The notes: generated from the sequence alone by a model not told the origin. DNA of 9,545 nucleotides from QHBQ01 sp038230695 (GCA_038230695.1 JBBRMT010000179.1:1-9545), one strand, 5' to 3'. Shown: positions 1 to 8,776, numbered from the stretch's first letter. Translations and numbers: made by a program.

Positions 1-764
1 ATAAGTCCTACTTTTCGACTGCTTACCACTACATCATCGGCTGGCTTGACAACAACAGGATCGCCTTGCAGACAAATCTTGCCCCTGCCATCATGGCCAG
101 CGATGGCTCGTCGTTCACCAAGATAACGTGGTTGCCACAACCGAGCCAGATCGAGACCGCACTCTCCCCGGACCGCACTACCTTCTTCTCCGAGGTGATA
201 TATGGCACTGACACGGGATACTGGCGGTATAAGGTTGATGGTAGCGCACCACAAAACGTGTCTGGTAGTAAGAAGTTCCAGCCCATCTACGCCCCAAGCT
301 GGTCGCCTGACGGCAAGCACATCAGTTTCCTCACTTCACAAGATGGTGGTTCAACTAGCTTGCAACTGGATCTGCTTGGCACGATAGATGATAAACAGCA
401 GGCGGTAACGGCAGTACAAGGTTGGGATGCCAGCCCCGCCTGGTCTCCAGATGGTACCGCTGTCGCGTTTCTCCGCGCCGACGCTAGTGTCACCTACGGT
501 GACTACACAGCACCCGAGCAAAACAGCACCAACATCTACATTGTCAAAACCGATGGCTCTGCGCCAACGCAACTATCCCACTTTAGCGGGGTGAAGAACC
601 GCGACCTATCGTGGAGTGCCGATGGCTCTTATCTGGTCCTTTCATCGACCGCCTCGGGCGGCTTGGGCAGCATAGTCGCGTTGTCGCCAAGCGACGGGAC
701 ACTGACGACGCTAATTCCCACCTCGGGCGAAGCTAACAACGTGTTCCCGATGCTACTTAAGTAA
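1..764 (+). CDS. TolB/WD40-like beta-propeller protein, C-terminal part (5' end outside window)
   Basis: The reading frame is open from the window edge (first full codon at 3) to TAA at 762-764, giving 253 visible residues; the true start lies upstream. Three propeller-blade signatures of the WD40-like/PD40 type are visible: PSWSPDGKHISFLT near 290-330, PAWSPDGTAVAFLR near 430-475, and a weaker LSWSADGSYLVLSS near 603-645. The stretch NIYIVKTDGSAPTQLS before the last blade is the usual TolB-type strand that reports a variable and its value. Such proteins are typically periplasmic or extracellular and fold as propellers that bind partners or ligands; the specific role cannot be read from this fragment. 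It lies only 45 bases before the peptidase gene in the same direction, so the two may be co-transcribed. A TTG at 66 could be mistaken for a start, but the frame is open upstream of it and has no Shine-Dalgarno there. Confidence 0.8.
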   Translation, partial: KSYFSTAYHYIIGWLDNNRIALQTNLAPAIMASDGSSFTKITWLPQPSQIETALSPDRTTFFSEVIYGTDTGYWRYKVDGSAPQNVSGSKKFQPIYAPSWSPDGKHISFLTSQDGGSTSLQLDLLGTIDDKQQAVTAVQGWDASPAWSPDGTAVAFLRADASVTYGDYTAPEQNSTNIYIVKTDGSAPTQLSHFSGVKNRDLSWSADGSYLVLSSTASGGLGSIVALSPSDGTLTTLIPTSGEANNVFPMLLK

Positions 765-794
765 TAGGCTCACAAGTTGACCAGGCCACCAAAC

Positions 795-801
795 AAGGAG
801 G
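795..801 (+). promoter_or_regulatory. Ribosome binding site deciding the start of the M23 peptidase gene
   Basis: AAGGAGG at 795-801 lies eight bases before ATG at 810. It fixes the start at 810 rather than at the in-frame TTG at 777, which has no such site and would put charged residues ahead of the signal peptide. Confidence 0.85.
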
Positions 802-809
802 ATAAAGAA

Positions 810-2609
810 ATGAAACGTAATCGAACAGCCATGCGCGTAACCATCGTTGCACTAGCCGCAGTCGTCGCCCTCAGCCTATTCTGGAGCGCATCCCTTGCCG
901 CTGGTAAACCCTCAACACCGTCAACCACGTCAAGTGACCTAGGTCCTGGGTTTGTTCACCAAGCCGCACCGCTAAGTAGCGAATACTTGGAACTGAGCTT
1001 CCCAGCACAAACAAGACTGACCTACTCATCCCACGTCGATCATAGCGTTCCCGGGGGATTCTATGGTGTGCAACCGTACCCGACACCCGGCTACAACGAT
1101 GGGCTATTCACCGCATACACGGGTGAGGGGAACACCAACCCTGGTAACCTAGCAGACTGCCAAGTGGCGACCGATGGACGTACATTCTGCTATGATGGCC
1201 ATGCTGGTCTCGACATACCTCAACATGATGATTCACCTGTCTATGCCGCGATGTCAGGCCAAGTAGTGGCTATGTACAATCTGTGTCCACGCGATACAGA
1301 TTGTGGGCGTAATCCATATCCACCTTTCAATTATTACCATCCTTACGGCAACTTTATAGCCCTACGCTCCATTGACAATAATGGCTACTACAACCTTTAC
1401 GGCCATAATACGACCGTTACCCTTACCGTTGGTAGCTATGTAGCGCGCGGTCAACTAATCGCCTACAGTGGTAATACCGGAGATAGCACCGGAGCTCATG
1501 TGCACTACGGACTGGAACGTACTGACTACAGCGAAAACACACTGACCGTACTTGACCCTTACGGTTGGTTCTCCTACGATACCGACCCCTATAATACAGG
1601 CACCGATGACATTCTGCGCCTCGCTGGGGGCTACGCCCCTCCCGCTGGTTCACTCACCGACCCCGAGAACTGGAATCAGGGGACAGTAATCGGCAATGTT
1701 CGCCTCGATAAGGACAGGAACATAGTCTATGCGCACTACCAGATCGGCGACAAACCCACTTCTATTTATACTGCCGACCCGATTGAGGCCTGGTGGGCTA
1801 ACCACTATGGCGCGGCTGGCGCACCGAATAGTGCGCCTTATGATGGAGCTTATGGCCGCTGTCAAGACTTCGAGGGTGGTACCTACTGTGCTGGTAATAA
1901 CTCCTACCAGAACGCAATCGTCAACAACGTTCAGCTCTCAGATGTTCCGTTGGAACCAACGGGGACCCAGTCTTACTGGGCGCATCGCTACATAATCTGG
2001 GCATTCCGTGAGAAGATTATAAACGGTTACACTGACTGCACCGGGAACAATCCGATGGAGTGTCCCTTCCGCCCCGATAACTCGGTTCTCCGGGGGCAGC
2101 TTGCAATCATACTTACCAGAGCTGGCGTTCCGCTCATTCAAAATCACGCTCAGGACTTCTGCGATGTGATGCCTGGCGACTGGGATTACGACGCAGTTGA
2201 GACTATGGCCAATACTGACGCGGGCGGCGGTCTGCACATTATGGACGGAACGGGTGTTGCTTGTGGCAACAATATGTTTTACTTCAACCCCAACGGCAAC
2301 GTTAGGCGCGATGAGACGGCTAAGTCGATCATACGCTACGGTCGCTTCCGTAAAACTAACGGTGTCAGCTGGATTCAGGGCAACGTTACTACCGGCTACC
2401 CCGACTACATCGACATCAGCAACTCCTATCTCAAAGACTTCATCGAGTCGCTCTACAACTATGGTATAATCCAGCATCGGCAAGATAATGAGGGCGGTAT
2501 ACCAGGAGTTCAAGCGAATTTCTGGCCCGGCCTGCCCGCCACCCGTGCTCAGATCGCCATGTTCCTTCATGAGCTGGTATTCAACGCCCACTCGCCGGAC
2601 AACGGATGA
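810..2609 (+). CDS. Secreted M23 (LytM-type) metallopeptidase with three C-terminal SLH domains
   Basis: This 599-residue protein starts with a clear signal peptide: basic MKRNR, a hydrophobic stretch over about residues 10-26, and likely cleavage after Ala30. The peptidase domain covers roughly residues 110-260. It has the zinc motif HAGLD (H131, D135), the YGH catalytic histidine (H199) and the HVH motif (H230, H232), so every residue expected for a LytM-type endopeptidase is present. Known M23 enzymes cut peptide cross-links in peptidoglycan or related substrates outside the membrane. Three SLH domains follow, at about 389-445, 449-515 and 533-595, and should anchor the enzyme to the cell wall or envelope polymer. 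The third is divergent, and the first two carry Cys pairs that could form disulfides. The actual substrate is not evident. An activity-dead M23 adaptor is unlikely because the ligands are intact. Confidence 0.9.
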   Translation: MKRNRTAMRVTIVALAAVVALSLFWSASLAAGKPSTPSTTSSDLGPGFVHQAAPLSSEYLELSFPAQTRLTYSSHVDHSVPGGFYGVQPYPTPGYNDGLFTAYTGEGNTNPGNLADCQVATDGRTFCYDGHAGLDIPQHDDSPVYAAMSGQVVAMYNLCPRDTDCGRNPYPPFNYYHPYGNFIALRSIDNNGYYNLYGHNTTVTLTVGSYVARGQLIAYSGNTGDSTGAHVHYGLERTDYSENTLTVLDPYGWFSYDTDPYNTGTDDILRLAGGYAPPAGSLTDPENWNQGTVIGNVRLDKDRNIVYAHYQIGDKPTSIYTADPIEAWWANHYGAAGAPNSAPYDGAYGRCQDFEGGTYCAGNNSYQNAIVNNVQLSDVPLEPTGTQSYWAHRYIIWAFREKIINGYTDCTGNNPMECPFRPDNSVLRGQLAIILTRAGVPLIQNHAQDFCDVMPGDWDYDAVETMANTDAGGGLHIMDGTGVACGNNMFYFNPNGNVRRDETAKSIIRYGRFRKTNGVSWIQGNVTTGYPDYIDISNSYLKDFIESLYNYGIIQHRQDNEGGIPGVQANFWPGLPATRAQIAMFLHELVFNAHSPDNG

Positions 2610-2623
2610 TCGCTGGGTGTGCA

Positions 2624-2664
2624 GCTACCCTCTGGGAACAATAGCTGCGCTTCCAGAGGGTAGC
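2624..2664 (+). terminator. Strong hairpin just after the peptidase gene, possible terminator
   Basis: GCTACCCTCTGG at 2624-2635 is perfectly complementary to CCAGAGGGTAGC at 2653-2664. Two more inner pairs (one G-U) leave a 13-base loop. It begins 14 bases after the peptidase stop, where a terminator is expected. No run of T follows, so it is not a textbook intrinsic terminator; it may instead protect the 3' end of the transcript. Confidence 0.5.
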
Positions 2665-2715
2665 CATCTGCCAGAGCTTTACATCGCCTAAATGGTGTTA
2701 GTCGAACGAAATAAT

Positions 2716-2744
2716 GCGGGTGTTCTGTTCAGCAGGACATCCGC
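2716..2744 (+). promoter_or_regulatory. Second hairpin, in the leader of the SBBP gene
   Basis: GCGGGTGTTCTG (2716-2727) pairs with CAGGACATCCGC (2733-2744) over 12 base pairs, including two G-U pairs, around a 5-base loop TTCAG. It ends 40 bases before the Shine-Dalgarno of the SBBP gene and is not followed by a T tract. A leader structure that affects stability or expression is more likely than a terminator. No clear sigma70 promoter was recognised in this 187-base gap. Confidence 0.4.
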
Positions 2745-2784
2745 GCCACCTTGTCCAGGGCAGAGGAGCATCTTTCCTAGCCAT

Positions 2785-2790
2785 GGAGGT
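2785..2790 (+). promoter_or_regulatory. Ribosome binding site for a GTG start
   Basis: GGAGGT at 2785-2790 is six bases before GTG at 2797. It supports the GTG as the start of the SBBP protein, directly in front of the basic start of its signal peptide (SKYKR). Confidence 0.8.
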
Positions 2791-2796
2791 TGAGCA

Positions 2797-5700
2797 GTGT
2801 CAAAGTACAAACGCTACTTCATTCTAGCCAGTGTTGCTGTGCTGCTTACTACTAGCAGCTATAATCCCCCCGCCCAAGATCTTGCATCCGCTCCATACGC
2901 GCCGAGTAGTGTGCGTCATTCTATTAGCGCTGACCTTAGCCGCCTTCCCTTGACCTTCGAACTGAATCAGGGACAAACCGCCAGCCAGGTTCGCTACCTG
3001 GCCAGGGGTTCGGGATATAGCGTGTTCTTTACCGCCAATGAAATAGTGTTTGCCTTCACCGCAAGCGCTGGGCAAGTCGCACCGGCATCCGCACAGCTCA
3101 ATACTGAAGGCGATCAAAATCTTAGCCCCTCTACACATAAGGCAACTGGGACAGCGGGAGTGCTACGCCTGGAGTTTCGTGCCGGAAACCCTAAGTCTGA
3201 GGTGTTGGGTGAGGAGCAACTACAAAGCGAGAGCAATTACCTGGTTGGCAGTAGCGCAAATTGGCATACTCATGTGCCAAATTATGGCCGGGTCAGATAT
3301 AAGTCACTCTACTCTGGCATTGATGCCCTCTACTATGGTAATGCTGGGAGTTTGGAGAGCGACTTCGTCGTTGCCAGCGGGGCCGACCCGAAGAGCATCA
3401 GGCTGGGAGTGGACGGCGCTGAACGACTGGAACTCAAAGATGGGGTTCTGATAATTGATACTGCCTGGGGAGAGGTGCGCCAATCCATCCCCCATATATA
3501 TCAGCTGACTGGGGCGGGGCGCGAAGACGTAACCGGCGGCTTTGTGGTTACCAGCAAGGATGAGGTTGGGTTCAAGCTAGCAAGCTACGATCATAATCGC
3601 CCGCTCATCATCGACCCGGTGCTTGATTACTCAACATATATTGGGGGCTCGGGGTCAGGCTATGACATTGGCACTGGTATAGCTGTTGACGGCAGCGGGG
3701 CTACCTACGTTACTGGCCTAACCAGCTCCTACAATTTCCCGGTGGTGGGAGCACCACAGCTAACCCTTGCTGGCGGCGACGATGCGTTCATCACCAAGAT
3801 CGACGCGAGTGGTTTGCTGGCCTACTCTACTTTCCTGGGCGGCAGCGGTAGCGAGGACGGCCCCTATATCGACAGCGGTGGTGGTATTGCTGTGGATGAT
3901 CAGGGTAATGCTTACGTTGTAGGCACTACCCGCTCAAGAGATTTTCCACTCAGGAATCCGCTACAGGCACAGCTGAAAGGGGCAAGTAATGTTTTCGTCA
4001 CCAAACTGAACGCCAATGGAACCGAATTCGACTACTCCACCTACCTGGGTGGTAGCAACGAGGACTACGGTCTAGGCATCGCGGTTGACCATCTGGGTCA
4101 AGCCTACGTTACTGGTATCACCAACTCGTCAGATTTTCCTACCCACCTACCAACTCAGCCAGTGTATGGGGGAAACGGCGATGCCTTTATCACTGTGATC
4201 AACACTGCTGGTTCAGGGCTTGTCTATTCTAGCTACCTGGGCGGCTCCGGTCCGGATGAAGCGCGTGGCATTACTATAGATGGCCAGGGTGATGCATTGG
4301 TAACCGGCGATACCCGTTCCAACGATTTCCCTACCCATGCAGCGCTCCAGCCCAGTAGGAAAGGCTTTGCTGATGCTTTTGTCACTAAAATAAATATCCG
4401 TAGCTCCGCACTGATCTATTCCACTTACCTGGGTGGCAGAGGCAATGACTTTGGTTACGCAGTCGCCTCTGACTCTCAAGGAGATGCCTATATTGCAGGC
4501 AGCACGACCTCATCTGATTTTCCCATTGTTATTTCACTGGTGCCTTATCGCGCTAGCGATGGTTTCGTCAGCAAATTGAACCCTCAAGGCAGCGCCTTGA
4601 GCTTTTCGACCTTGCTAGGTGGTAGTGCTGGTGATGGCGCATTTGGTATAGCCGTTGACAACCAGGGCTTTGTCTATGTGACAGGTGGGACCGGCTCTAC
4701 TGACTTCCCTACCCAATCCCCCTTGCAACCACAAAGTGCTGGGGGGTACGATGCTTTCATCTCCAAGCTAACTCCTTCTGGTACATCCCTTGTTTACTCA
4801 ACGTACCTGGGTGGATCCGGTAACGAGTTTGGAACCAGCATCGCAGTAGATAGTCAAGGCGAGGCTTGCATTACCGGTATAACTGCCTCCTCTAACTTCC
4901 CCATCCACAACCCGCTCCAGCCCATCTACGCCGGAAACAAAGATGCCTTTGTTACCAAGCTCGATGCCCGCGGGGCCAATTATGTATATTCAACCTACCT
5001 CGGCGGCTCAGGTATGGATGAAGGTCGCAGTATCATGGTAGACAACCAGGGTAACACCTATATAACTGGTGCTACTGGCTCCGCTAACTTCCCCCACGTC
5101 GGCCAGCCGCAGGCAGCTTACGGTGGGGGGCCGAGCGATGCGTTCGTGGTCAAAATCGCAGCGGGAGGCAGTGCGATCGTCTATTCAACTTTTATTGGTG
5201 GTAGTAACGATGATGGAGGTCAGAGCATCGCTCTAGGCAGGGATGGTTCCGCCTACGTTTCAGGTTACACTAACTCGGATGATTTTCCCACTCACGCAGC
5301 CATCCAGCTCCGGCGTGCTGGCGGCTACGATGCTTTCGTTGCCCAACTTAATCCCCAAGGTTCTGCGTTGATCTATTCAACCTACCTTGGAGGCACGCAA
5401 AACGACTATGCTGAGCGAATCGTGGTGGATGATAATAGTAATGCTTACCTCACTGGCTACACTGCATCTCCTGACTTTCCGACAAGTTCGCCTTTGCAAC
5501 CATCAAATGCAGGGGGAATGTTTGATGCTTTCGTTACTAAGATCGCGGCAGGCGGTACCGCGTTTAGCTACTCTACTTACTTGGGTGGTTCAGGTTCGGA
5601 TATAGGGAAAAGCCTGGCCCTGGGTAGTGATGGTAGCATTTATGTGGCCGGCATAACCGAGTCAACCGATTTTCCCACCCAGAATCCGTTCCAGGCTCAC

Positions 5701-7140
5701 AATGGAGGCTCGTCTGATGCTTTTGTTGCTAAAATCTTGCCTTCCGGTAGCGGGCTTACCTACTCAACCTATCTAGGTGGAGGGTCTTATGATGGCGCAG
5801 AGGACATCGCCGTAGATGCTAGTGGTAACGCCATTGTTACCGGCTACACATGGGGAGATTTCCCCACCCGAGATCCTTTCCAACCAAATAACAAGGGGGC
5901 GGCTGATGCGTTTGTAACCAAACTAGATCCTAGCGGAAGTAATCTCGTTTACTCCTCATACCTGGGTGGTAGCGGTGCCGACAGCGGCCAAGGGATTGCT
6001 GTCGATAGCGCAGGTAATGTCTATGTTGCCGGGTTTACCTATTCCACGGATTTTCCCACTCAGAACTCGGTACAGAGACAGTTGGCAGGGAATGATGATG
6101 CCTTTGTGACCAAGCTGAACCCGATGGGTTCCACCATTCTCTACTCAACATACCTTGGCGGTAGTGATTACGACTACGCTCTGGGTATCGCTCTAGGTTC
6201 TGACGGTGCCGCCTACATTGTCGGCGCTACCTACTCCACCGACTTCCCCGTAGTTGACCCAATCCAGCCAAGTCTCAAAGGGAGTAGCAACGTCTTTGTC
6301 GCTAAACTAGATGGTACCTGCACAATTAACTACCCGGACGTTCCTATTGGTTACTGGGCATATAGCTATGTCAACAACCTTAGCTGTCTAGGTGTCGTCG
6401 GTGGCTACCCTGATGGCAATTTCCACCCGAACTCGAACATTAGCCGCGCAGAACTTTCGAGGATGCTGGTACTTGGTTATGGGCTGTCGCTGATTACCCC
6501 GAATCAACCTGACTTCACCGATGTGTCCCGTATCTATTGGGCTTACAGCTATATTGAGACGATGTTCGCCCACGGGATAATTAGCGGATATTCGGATGGT
6601 CGTTTTCAACCAAACAGGCAGGTTAATCGAGCTGAACTGGTCAGGATGGTGGTCAAAGCCAGCGGGGTGCCATCATATACTGGCGCATCCACAGACTATT
6701 CCGATGTACCCTCTAGCTACTGGGCTTATGGTTACATCAAGACGGCTACTCATTACCAATGGGTAGTGGGCTTCCCCAATGGGAACTTTGTGCCTAATGC
6801 TCCCGCAAGCCGAGGGGAATTCAGTAAGATACTCTCTCTTAGCCTGAACTCCCTCCTGGCTGCAACTAGCACGCCTTCGCAAGCACCAGGCGCCGCCACA
6901 AACACACCGCTGCTGCCCAGCACTACGCCGATGCTGACTACCACACCGATGCTGAGTGCTACTCCTACCACCCCCAGCCCGACTACCACTTTGACTGGGA
7001 TAGCAACCGGTACACCGACAATAACGTATACACAAACTCCTACATCAACTCCGCTAATAACGCCAATGGTCAGTAGTACATCAACCCTGACACCAATTAC
7101 CAGCAGCACACCCACCGTCAGCCCCACTCCCACTCCATAG
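2797..7140 (+). CDS. Large exported SBBP beta-propeller protein with three SLH domains and a Thr/Pro-rich tail
   Basis: This 1447-residue protein starts with a signal peptide (KYKR, then a hydrophobic stretch to about residue 20). Residues about 45-270 match the domain that usually precedes SBBP repeats, recognisable from LPLTFELNQGQTASQVRYLA; from memory this is the DUF7948 type. Residues 276-1174 hold 14 repeats of about 64 residues, each with the pattern YSTYLGGSG, then IAVDxxGNAYVTG, SxDFPT, and DAFVTKL. SBBP stands for seven-bladed beta-propeller, so 14 blades fit two full propellers. Repeat 2 has a small insertion and repeat 12 is two residues short. Three SLH domains follow, at about 1179-1233, 1239-1292 and 1300-1353, and then about 90 residues rich in Thr, Ser and Pro to the C-terminus. 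The protein is probably surface-displayed and anchored by the SLH domains. Its ligand is unknown, and the propellers may be structural or adhesive. Confidence 0.9.
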   Translation: MSKYKRYFILASVAVLLTTSSYNPPAQDLASAPYAPSSVRHSISADLSRLPLTFELNQGQTASQVRYLARGSGYSVFFTANEIVFAFTASAGQVAPASAQLNTEGDQNLSPSTHKATGTAGVLRLEFRAGNPKSEVLGEEQLQSESNYLVGSSANWHTHVPNYGRVRYKSLYSGIDALYYGNAGSLESDFVVASGADPKSIRLGVDGAERLELKDGVLIIDTAWGEVRQSIPHIYQLTGAGREDVTGGFVVTSKDEVGFKLASYDHNRPLIIDPVLDYSTYIGGSGSGYDIGTGIAVDGSGATYVTGLTSSYNFPVVGAPQLTLAGGDDAFITKIDASGLLAYSTFLGGSGSEDGPYIDSGGGIAVDDQGNAYVVGTTRSRDFPLRNPLQAQLKGASNVFVTKLNANGTEFDYSTYLGGSNEDYGLGIAVDHLGQAYVTGITNSSDFPTHLPTQPVYGGNGDAFITVINTAGSGLVYSSYLGGSGPDEARGITIDGQGDALVTGDTRSNDFPTHAALQPSRKGFADAFVTKINIRSSALIYSTYLGGRGNDFGYAVASDSQGDAYIAGSTTSSDFPIVISLVPYRASDGFVSKLNPQGSALSFSTLLGGSAGDGAFGIAVDNQGFVYVTGGTGSTDFPTQSPLQPQSAGGYDAFISKLTPSGTSLVYSTYLGGSGNEFGTSIAVDSQGEACITGITASSNFPIHNPLQPIYAGNKDAFVTKLDARGANYVYSTYLGGSGMDEGRSIMVDNQGNTYITGATGSANFPHVGQPQAAYGGGPSDAFVVKIAAGGSAIVYSTFIGGSNDDGGQSIALGRDGSAYVSGYTNSDDFPTHAAIQLRRAGGYDAFVAQLNPQGSALIYSTYLGGTQNDYAERIVVDDNSNAYLTGYTASPDFPTSSPLQPSNAGGMFDAFVTKIAAGGTAFSYSTYLGGSGSDIGKSLALGSDGSIYVAGITESTDFPTQNPFQAHNGGSSDAFVAKILPSGSGLTYSTYLGGGSYDGAEDIAVDASGNAIVTGYTWGDFPTRDPFQPNNKGAADAFVTKLDPSGSNLVYSSYLGGSGADSGQGIAVDSAGNVYVAGFTYSTDFPTQNSVQRQLAGNDDAFVTKLNPMGSTILYSTYLGGSDYDYALGIALGSDGAAYIVGATYSTDFPVVDPIQPSLKGSSNVFVAKLDGTCTINYPDVPIGYWAYSYVNNLSCLGVVGGYPDGNFHPNSNISRAELSRMLVLGYGLSLITPNQPDFTDVSRIYWAYSYIETMFAHGIISGYSDGRFQPNRQVNRAELVRMVVKASGVPSYTGASTDYSDVPSSYWAYGYIKTATHYQWVVGFPNGNFVPNAPASRGEFSKILSLSLNSLLAATSTPSQAPGAATNTPLLPSTTPMLTTTPMLSATPTTPSPTTTLTGIATGTPTITYTQTPTSTPLITPMVSSTSTLTPITSSTPTVSPTPTP
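3622..6318 (+). repeat. 14 tandem SBBP coding repeats of about 192 bases
   Basis: Fourteen consecutive units each begin at a (L/I)xYSTYLGGS-type motif and end at a DAFVTKL-type motif. The units are clearly diverged at the DNA level rather than near-identical, so the array looks old and under selection for the protein pattern, not a recent slippage expansion. Confidence 0.9.
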
Positions 7141-7147
7141 CGGGAAG

Positions 7148-7548
7148 ATGCGATTCATCAAAAGGCTCCTACTCTTTGTGCCTCCCAGCTACTTCGCCTG
7201 GATCTACATCGAGACCAGCTTCCACTACGGCATCCTCAATGGTTTCGACGCGAGCACCTTTGCCGCCCAGAGCACACAGTAACCCTGCTACCTGCCCAAC
7301 CTGCCGATTACCCGCAGGCAGCTTACCAAGCTGGTGGTTGCTGCCGCGCACTATCCCTTGTTCACCCCACTGGCGGGCAACAGACCTTTAGCGATGTGCC
7401 GCCCTCGAACTTCTTCTATGTGAGCATTGAGACGGCGCATAACAAAGGCGTGATTAACGGCTATCCCGACGGTACATACCACCCCAATAGCAATATCCGC
7501 CGCGACGAGATGGCCCAGATCGTTTACATGGGTGTGACCACGCCGTAA
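7148..7548 (+). pseudogene. Broken SLH-domain gene remnant (two SLH domains)
   Basis: From ATG at 7148 the frame reads through an SLH-like segment (VPPSYFAWIYIETSFHYGI) to an in-frame TAA at 7280-7282. Past that stop, the same frame continues with sensible SLH sequence (LPITRRQLTKLVVAAAHY). At about 7373-7377 a one-base loss shifts the frame, and the next SLH domain (FSDVPPSNFFYVSIETAH, then VINGYPDGTYHPNSNIRRDE) runs to TAA at 7546-7548. Ignoring the two lesions gives one continuous pair of SLH domains. It starts only seven bases after the SBBP stop and lacks a signal peptide or proper ribosome site. It is probably the decayed 3' end of a paralogous or formerly longer SLH protein. Two sequencing errors are the main alternative explanation. 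Confidence 0.75.
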
Positions 7549-7580
7549 GGCATAAGACACGAAACGCGAGCAGAGAGCGG

Positions 7581-7614
7581 GGAGCGCATCCTACAAGGTG
7601 CGCTCCTCCTTTCG
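7581..7614 (+). terminator. Hairpin terminator between the converging gene blocks
   Basis: GGAGCGCA (7581-7588) pairs with TGCGCTCC (7599-7606). Three more inner pairs (CCT/AGG) past a bulged T leave a loop of ACA. A short pyrimidine tail, TCCTTTCG, follows. It lies just beyond the broken SLH gene, and the minus-strand recombinase ends at 7742, so it may insulate both sides. The T tract is weak. The rest of 7549-7741 shows no gene. Confidence 0.6.
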
Positions 7615-7741
7615 CCGGTTTCCTCTGCAAAGCACCACCTCAATGCCCCTGCTCAACTCCACAGCCGCCTACCCCCAGCGGGGCCAGTGTTGTTGTCTTC
7701 TGCTAATGTAGGATTGATGAACAACATAAACGTCATTAGCG

Positions 7742-8776
7742 TTATCGAATCCCAACGATTGCCTCAGTCTCCTCCGCGTTCGGCACCTCCTGGGCGCGCA
7801 GTCGCTTCAGATACCTGGTGGTGGTGTCGAGCGATTTATGTTCGAGGGCTTCGGCAATCCTACTCACCTCGGTGCCAGCCATTTCCTGAACTACGGCGAA
7901 GGTATGGCGCAGGCGGTGGAAGCGCGAGGTGCCGAGCCGACGGCGACAGATGTCGGCAATCGCCGACTTGCTCAACCTTCCACCCATCCAATTATGGGCT
8001 AGCTGGATCCACACCGGCGCATCGCTGCTGATGCTGCCAACAACGCTCAAGCACTCGCCCTGCCAACGCATCAGCGCCTCGCCGGTCGCCCGGCCAATCT
8101 TCTCACCCCGTCTTGACTTCCCGCCCTTCATCCGCCGCCAGGAAACGTATACCCCAGAGCCTTTCACCTGCACATCGCCCCAGTCGAGCAGCTGCAGCGC
8201 CTCCAGCCGATGGCCGGAGTTGAGCGCGAGGGAGAGCAGCGCATAGTCGCGCACCGCCGCCGCTCTTACCATCGGCTTAGGGCTGTCGCGCTCGATCAGA
8301 GCCAGGCTGGTGTTCAGCTCGTCGAGGTCGAGCGGCTGCACGTCGTGGTACTCCTCGACCGCAATGCTATCGAGCAGGGTGATCGGGTTAGCGGCGAGGC
8401 GACCGCGCTTGACGGCGAACGAGTAGAAGCTGCTGAGGATGGCCTTGCGCTGCGCCATCGTCGCCGATGATGGCGGGCGCAGCTTCTCCGTGTCTTTGCT
8501 CCTACCCTGGATGCCGCTGCGCCCAATCCAGATCTGAGCGGCATCGGCCAGGAGTCTTGGCTCGCTGTCCAGGTCCTGCCGGGCGGCGAGCAGCTGCGCC
8601 CGAAAACCGAGCAACTCAGCGCGGTAAGCATCCACCGTGCGGGTGCTACCCGCCTTGCCCGCAGGCTTGTCCCGCTTGGCCTGTAGCCACAGGGCGATGG
8701 CAATATCAACGTTACTGCTGCCGCCGGTGAAAACCAGGCCACCAGGCTGCTCGATTACCTGCAAATCAGTGAGCAT
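7742..8776 (-). CDS. Tyrosine recombinase / integrase (phage integrase family)
   Basis: This complete 344-residue protein has the two-domain layout of XerC/XerD-like recombinases: an alpha-helical core-binding part (about residues 22-130) and a catalytic part (about 148-330). The active-site set is intact: Arg190 in NSGHRLEAL, Lys217 or Lys220 in RMKGGKSRR, H287-x-x-R290 in FHRLRHTF, His313 in LEHKSLDTTTRY, and the nucleophile Tyr322 nine residues later. Such enzymes cut and rejoin DNA at paired sites through a covalent tyrosine link. The divergent Arg-box and lack of Xer-gene neighbours favour a mobile-element integrase over the housekeeping XerC or XerD, but this is not certain. The start is ATG at 8776 with AGGA about seven bases ahead. 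By eye the gene is more GC-rich than the surface genes. No attachment site could be identified within the window. Confidence 0.88.
   Translation of the reverse strand: MLTDLQVIEQPGGLVFTGGSSNVDIAIALWLQAKRDKPAGKAGSTRTVDAYRAELLGFRAQLLAARQDLDSEPRLLADAAQIWIGRSGIQGRSKDTEKLRPPSSATMAQRKAILSSFYSFAVKRGRLAANPITLLDSIAVEEYHDVQPLDLDELNTSLALIERDSPKPMVRAAAVRDYALLSLALNSGHRLEALQLLDWGDVQVKGSGVYVSWRRMKGGKSRRGEKIGRATGEALMRWQGECLSVVGSISSDAPVWIQLAHNWMGGRLSKSAIADICRRRLGTSRFHRLRHTFAVVQEMAGTEVSRIAEALEHKSLDTTTRYLKRLRAQEVPNAEETEAIVGIR

Noticed and set aside
777..809. TTG at 777 as the start of the M23 peptidase.
   Set aside because: AAGGAGG sits correctly spaced before ATG 810, and the longer version would place charged residues before the signal peptide.
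1938..2591. A long minus-strand open frame of 217 codons opposite the M23 gene.
   Set aside because: It mirrors the codon pattern of the SLH-coding plus strand, has no recognisable domain and no ribosome site.
7141..7548. The frame of the SBBP gene stays open beyond its TAG all the way to 7548, suggesting stop readthrough or a longer protein.
   Set aside because: The residues directly after the TAG in that frame are not SLH-like; the SLH sequence of 7172-7372 is in another frame. The openness looks like chance, with only the last part (after about 7375) real SLH sequence.
8314..8742. A second minus-strand frame of 142 codons within the recombinase gene.
   Set aside because: It is Arg/Ser/Pro-rich, typical of an out-of-frame reading of GC-rich DNA, while the recombinase frame has every catalytic residue.
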